Part shown: piece by piece, positions 61,624 to 64,000 of the stretch
Layout: the number at the start of each line of letters is the position of its first letter
Numbering within the stretch: position 1 is the first letter of the stretch
NCBI RefSeq assembly: GCF_014200495.1
Contig: NZ_JACHBY010000001.1
Coordinates: 1,302,001 to 1,366,000 of the forward strand
DNA from: Mucilaginibacter geliditolerans
GTDB taxonomy: Bacteria; Bacteroidota; Bacteroidia; Sphingobacteriales; Sphingobacteriaceae
Length of the DNA: 64,000 bases
Direction: 5' to 3'
Translations under genes and position numbers: made by a program
The notes under the pieces: generated by a model
Databases searched by the model: none
Told to the model about the DNA's origin: nothing
The model's input: only the letters and a program-made list of their open reading frames with translations

Positions 61624-62088
61624 TCAATCGAAATCAGCGGTAAATTTCTCCGTCTTCACACCAAACTTATTCAAAAAGTCAACGCCTTCGTCACTTGGCA
61701 GGCCTTTATATTCAGCATAAGAGCTTTTAAAGTAGACATGTTTTATACCTGCGGAGAAGATCAGCCGCGCGCAGGCAAGGCAGGGCGATAGCGTAGTATA
61801 AAGTGTAGCACCTTCCAATTTAGCACCATTTTTAACGGCGTATAATATAGCGTTCTCCTCAGCATGCAATGCCAATGAGCAGCTATTACGAGAATCGCGC
61901 GGGCAGCCGACCCCGGGCCATTCCTCATCGCAGTTATGGGTACCTGATGGCGGCCCATTATACCCGATGGATATGATACGGGTATCCCGCGTTAAAACGG
62001 CTCCGACCTGGGCCTTAATGCAGTGAGAGCGTTGGGCCAGGTCGGATGCCAGGTTCATGAAAATATTATCGAAACTTAATTTACTCAT
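61624..62088 (-). CDS. dCMP deaminase family protein
   Basis: A 154-residue zinc-dependent cytidine/deoxycytidylate deaminase: SLALHAEENAILYA (His ligand and catalytic Glu) and LSPCLACARLIFSAGIKHV (two Cys ligands), with VGAVLTRDTRIISIGYNGPPSG and a Cys/His-rich insert (HNCDEEWPGVGCPR) as in dCMP deaminases. It likely supplies dUMP. The ATG at 62088 (MSKLSFDN) is preferred; an in-frame ATG nine codons upstream lies in repeat text (MTNDSMTKS). Confidence 0.9.
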   Translation of the reverse strand: MSKLSFDNIFMNLASDLAQRSHCIKAQVGAVLTRDTRIISIGYNGPPSGTHNCDEEWPGVGCPRDSRNSCSLALHAEENAILYAVKNGAKLEGATLYTTLSPCLACARLIFSAGIKHVYFKSSYAEYKGLPSDEGVDFLNKFGVKTEKFTADFD

Positions 62089-62096
62089 AGATTTTG

Positions 62097-62163
62097 TCAT
62101 TGAGTCATTGGTCATTGGGTCATTGTTGTGTTAATGACTTAAGGACCCAATGACATAATGACT
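62097..62163. repeat. iterated-word inverted repeat upstream of the dCMP deaminase gene
   Basis: GTCATTGAGTCATTGGTCAT then TGGGTCATTG on the left; GACCCAATGACATAATGAC type words (GGACCCAATGACATAATGAC) on the right. The repeated word is GGTCATTG. Confidence 0.78.
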
Positions 62164-62171
62164 AAAGAAGA

Positions 62172-63806
62172 TTAATGTCCGCCTTTTGCTTCTACGTGAT
62201 CAAGATCAATACCTTGTTTTTGTAACTCACGGCTAACTTTCCATGCAAAATAGGTAAGGTAAGCAAAGCCTAATACCGGAACTATGTATGAAAAATGTAT
62301 CCCGCTCATGCCTGCAATCAGATTGTTGCTGCCATCGGCAATTTTACCTTGCAGCGGCGGAATAATAGAACCACCTAATATCATCATGATCAAAAATGCA
62401 GAGCCCTGACTGGTGTATTTACCTAAACCTGTGATAGCTAAAGAGAATATAGATGGCCACATGATTGAACAGCATAAACCACCGCTAATAAATGAGAACG
62501 TAGCCACACGGCCTGTTGTAAATAAACCTACCAATATAAAGATCATCCCAAGCACACCTAATGTAGATAAAGTACGTACCGGTTTTTGCTGACCTATAAA
62601 GAAAGCTACAACCAATATAGCGACACAAACTGCATATACATATAAGTTACTTACATCAACACCCGTTATTGCATTTACTACCAGTACTAAACCAAATGCT
62701 ATAAATGGCACTAAAACATATAGCACATACTTTGTTGTTTTTGAAAGATCAAAAGCACCTATAGAACCAGCAAAACGGCCGATCATTAAACTACCCCAGT
62801 ACAATGAAATGTATGGTGCAATTTCTGATTCGCTAAATGAACCGAACGCAGGAGTTTTTAACAATGAGCCCATATTACTTTGTATAGTTACTTCGGTACC
62901 TACATAAGTAAATATGGCCAGCATACCTAAAATTAATTGAGGGTATTGCATTGCGCCCCAGCCGTGGCTGCTTTTTTTGGCGGCAAATATGGTACCTACC
63001 AATGTAAACACAATAATAGCCAATGAAGCGTAAACAAAATACTGGCTCGGTATTGAAGTTGCTTTGCTGATAGGATCAGCAGCAAGGATCAATAAAAACG
63101 CAATGAATATTACAAAAAGCGGTGTATTTGCTTTTGTGCTCGCCTCAATTTCTTCATCGCTGGTTACTGTTGGCAGTTTTGATACCCAGAAGAATATAGC
63201 AACAGCTATAAATAAGCCTGCAAGTATGTAGTATAGGTTATCAACTGATGATATTTTTACATCGGCTGCCGCAATTTTTGCTGATGCTGATCCAAATAAT
63301 ACAAAACCAACTACAACCGGGCCTAATAAAGCGCCAATATTGTTTACGCTGCCTGCGAAATTTAAACGGTTTGAACCTGTTTCAGGCGGTCCCAAGGCAA
63401 CAACGAAAGGGTTTGCCGCAGTTTGCTGTAATGAAAAGCCTACTGCTATGATGAAAAATACGGTTAAGATTAAACCAAATGAGCCTGATGCAACAGCCGG
63501 GATCATACCCAATGCACCTGCTGCCGATATTACAAGGCCCAGGATAATACCATTTTTATAGCCTAATTTATTAAGTATATCAACCTTGCTGAATTGTGAT
63601 GCAAAGTATAATATCAATGATCCGATAAAATAACCACCGTAAAATGTAAAATCAATTAGCTGTGATTCAAATTGCGATAAACTAAAGTGTGATTTGCAAA
63701 ACGGTATAAATACACCATTTGAGGCCGCCAAGAAGCCCCAAAAGAAAAATACGATGATAAGGGTGTACAGCGCAGAGCCATAACTTTTTGTTTTGTCTTG
63801 TTCCAT
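62172..63806 (-). CDS. FucP-type sugar MFS transporter
   Basis: A 544-residue membrane protein of the FucP / glucose-galactose branch of the major facilitator superfamily: [23 protein letters not shown] (helix 1), [10 protein letters not shown], LGFxGY-like [12 protein letters not shown] and [31 protein letters not shown] (the helix 4-5 signature), then [23 protein letters not shown]. It is about 100 residues longer than typical members, with extra hydrophobic segments in the middle (~240-280 and ~385-430). Substrate unknown. Likely sugar:proton symport at the inner membrane. Confidence 0.85.
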   Translation of the reverse strand: MEQDKTKSYGSALYTLIIVFFFWGFLAASNGVFIPFCKSHFSLSQFESQLIDFTFYGGYFIGSLILYFASQFSKVDILNKLGYKNGIILGLVISAAGALGMIPAVASGSFGLILTVFFIIAVGFSLQQTAANPFVVALGPPETGSNRLNFAGSVNNIGALLGPVVVGFVLFGSASAKIAAADVKISSVDNLYYILAGLFIAVAIFFWVSKLPTVTSDEEIEASTKANTPLFVIFIAFLLILAADPISKATSIPSQYFVYASLAIIVFTLVGTIFAAKKSSHGWGAMQYPQLILGMLAIFTYVGTEVTIQSNMGSLLKTPAFGSFSESEIAPYISLYWGSLMIGRFAGSIGAFDLSKTTKYVLYVLVPFIAFGLVLVVNAITGVDVSNLYVYAVCVAILVVAFFIGQQKPVRTLSTLGVLGMIFILVGLFTTGRVATFSFISGGLCCSIMWPSIFSLAITGLGKYTSQGSAFLIMMILGGSIIPPLQGKIADGSNNLIAGMSGIHFSYIVPVLGFAYLTYFAWKVSRELQKQGIDLDHVEAKGGH

Positions 63807-63970
63807 TGTTTATTGTAGGTTATAAAAAAGTATAATCAGGGCACTAACATAGTGCAAATTTTATAATTCAGGCTAAATTTTTTTGAATTAATAAATCGGT
63901 ATAGCAAACTTTTCTTTGTTTAAGAGATAAAAATTGCATATTCGCATACTCAAAACTGAAACTATTATTA

Positions 63971-64000
63971 ATGATAGAAGCTGTTATCTCGGGGATTGGA
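63971..64000 (+). CDS. start of a further gene (truncated by window edge)
   Basis: An ATG at 63971 opens a frame (MIEAVISGIG) that runs to the edge without a stop. It is divergent from the sugar transporter. Ten codons are too few to name it. The gap 63807-63970 is AT-rich and holds both promoters; no clear TAnnTTTG box is seen. Confidence 0.3.
   Translation, partial: MIEAVISGIG

Overview
The window looks like a chromosomal segment of a Bacteroidota bacterium of the Sphingobacteriaceae, most like Mucilaginibacter or Pedobacter. This is inferred from gene content and promoters, not from a search. Supporting signs are: a short 286-residue primary sigma factor; -7 boxes of the TAnnTTTG type in front of many genes and few Shine-Dalgarno sequences; a type IX secretion plug protein; bacillithiol synthesis (BshB1); lineage-typical families (DUF4294, DUF4783, DUF3050, DUF2071); and abundant palindromic intergenic repeats.

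Layout. 1-3.2 kb: the 3' end of an MBL-fold hydrolase, a minus-strand CPBP protease / HTH / DUF2975 cassette, a decayed second copy of the hydrolase 3' end, then rpoD. 3.2-9.4 kb: threonine aldolase, a Gly-rich secreted protein, a GT87-type membrane protein, an HI0933-type flavoprotein divergent from nuoA-nuoB, and an AT-rich orphan gene where nuoC might be expected. 9.7-20.6 kb: ABC-F ATPase, T9SS plug protein, DPP-IV peptidase, thioesterase and YfcC transporter, and a GH10-like/CBM9-like exported pair. 20.6-25.3 kb: EVE protein, a frameshifted pseudogene between two related repeats, holA, an HsdR-N-like protein and a hybrid histidine kinase. 25.3-38.5 kb: valS, M13 peptidase, MBL-rhodanese protein, mnmD, mazG, a LolC/E-type permease, a NamZ-like protein, fmt and DUF3050. 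38.6-45.9 kb: PabC-like aminotransferase, an RluD-type synthase, ACC deaminase-like enzyme, lysine 6-aminotransferase, a small orphan, and the operon DUF4294-GPx-bshB1. 45.9-64 kb: Rel/Spo, Fur-family regulator, purA, pabB, DUF2071-plsY, DUF4783-nadC, gpmI plus a lipoprotein, a TPR protein, lon, an LpxR-like protein, arfB, a dCMP deaminase-like protein, an FucP-type MFS transporter and the first codons of a further gene.

Most genes are housekeeping and in single-gene or two- to three-gene units. No rRNA, tRNA, CRISPR array, transposase or prophage was recognised. The unusual content is non-coding: nearly every convergent gene end carries an inverted repeat, several of recurring families (GTCATTGCGAGG..., GTCATTTCGAC..., GTCATGTTGAAC...), others built from short iterated words. 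Repeat text also lies in frame inside valS and mnmD and at the mnmD stop codon. Separately, at least seven genes start 3-9 nt after a TAnnTTTG box, which predicts leaderless or nearly leaderless mRNAs.
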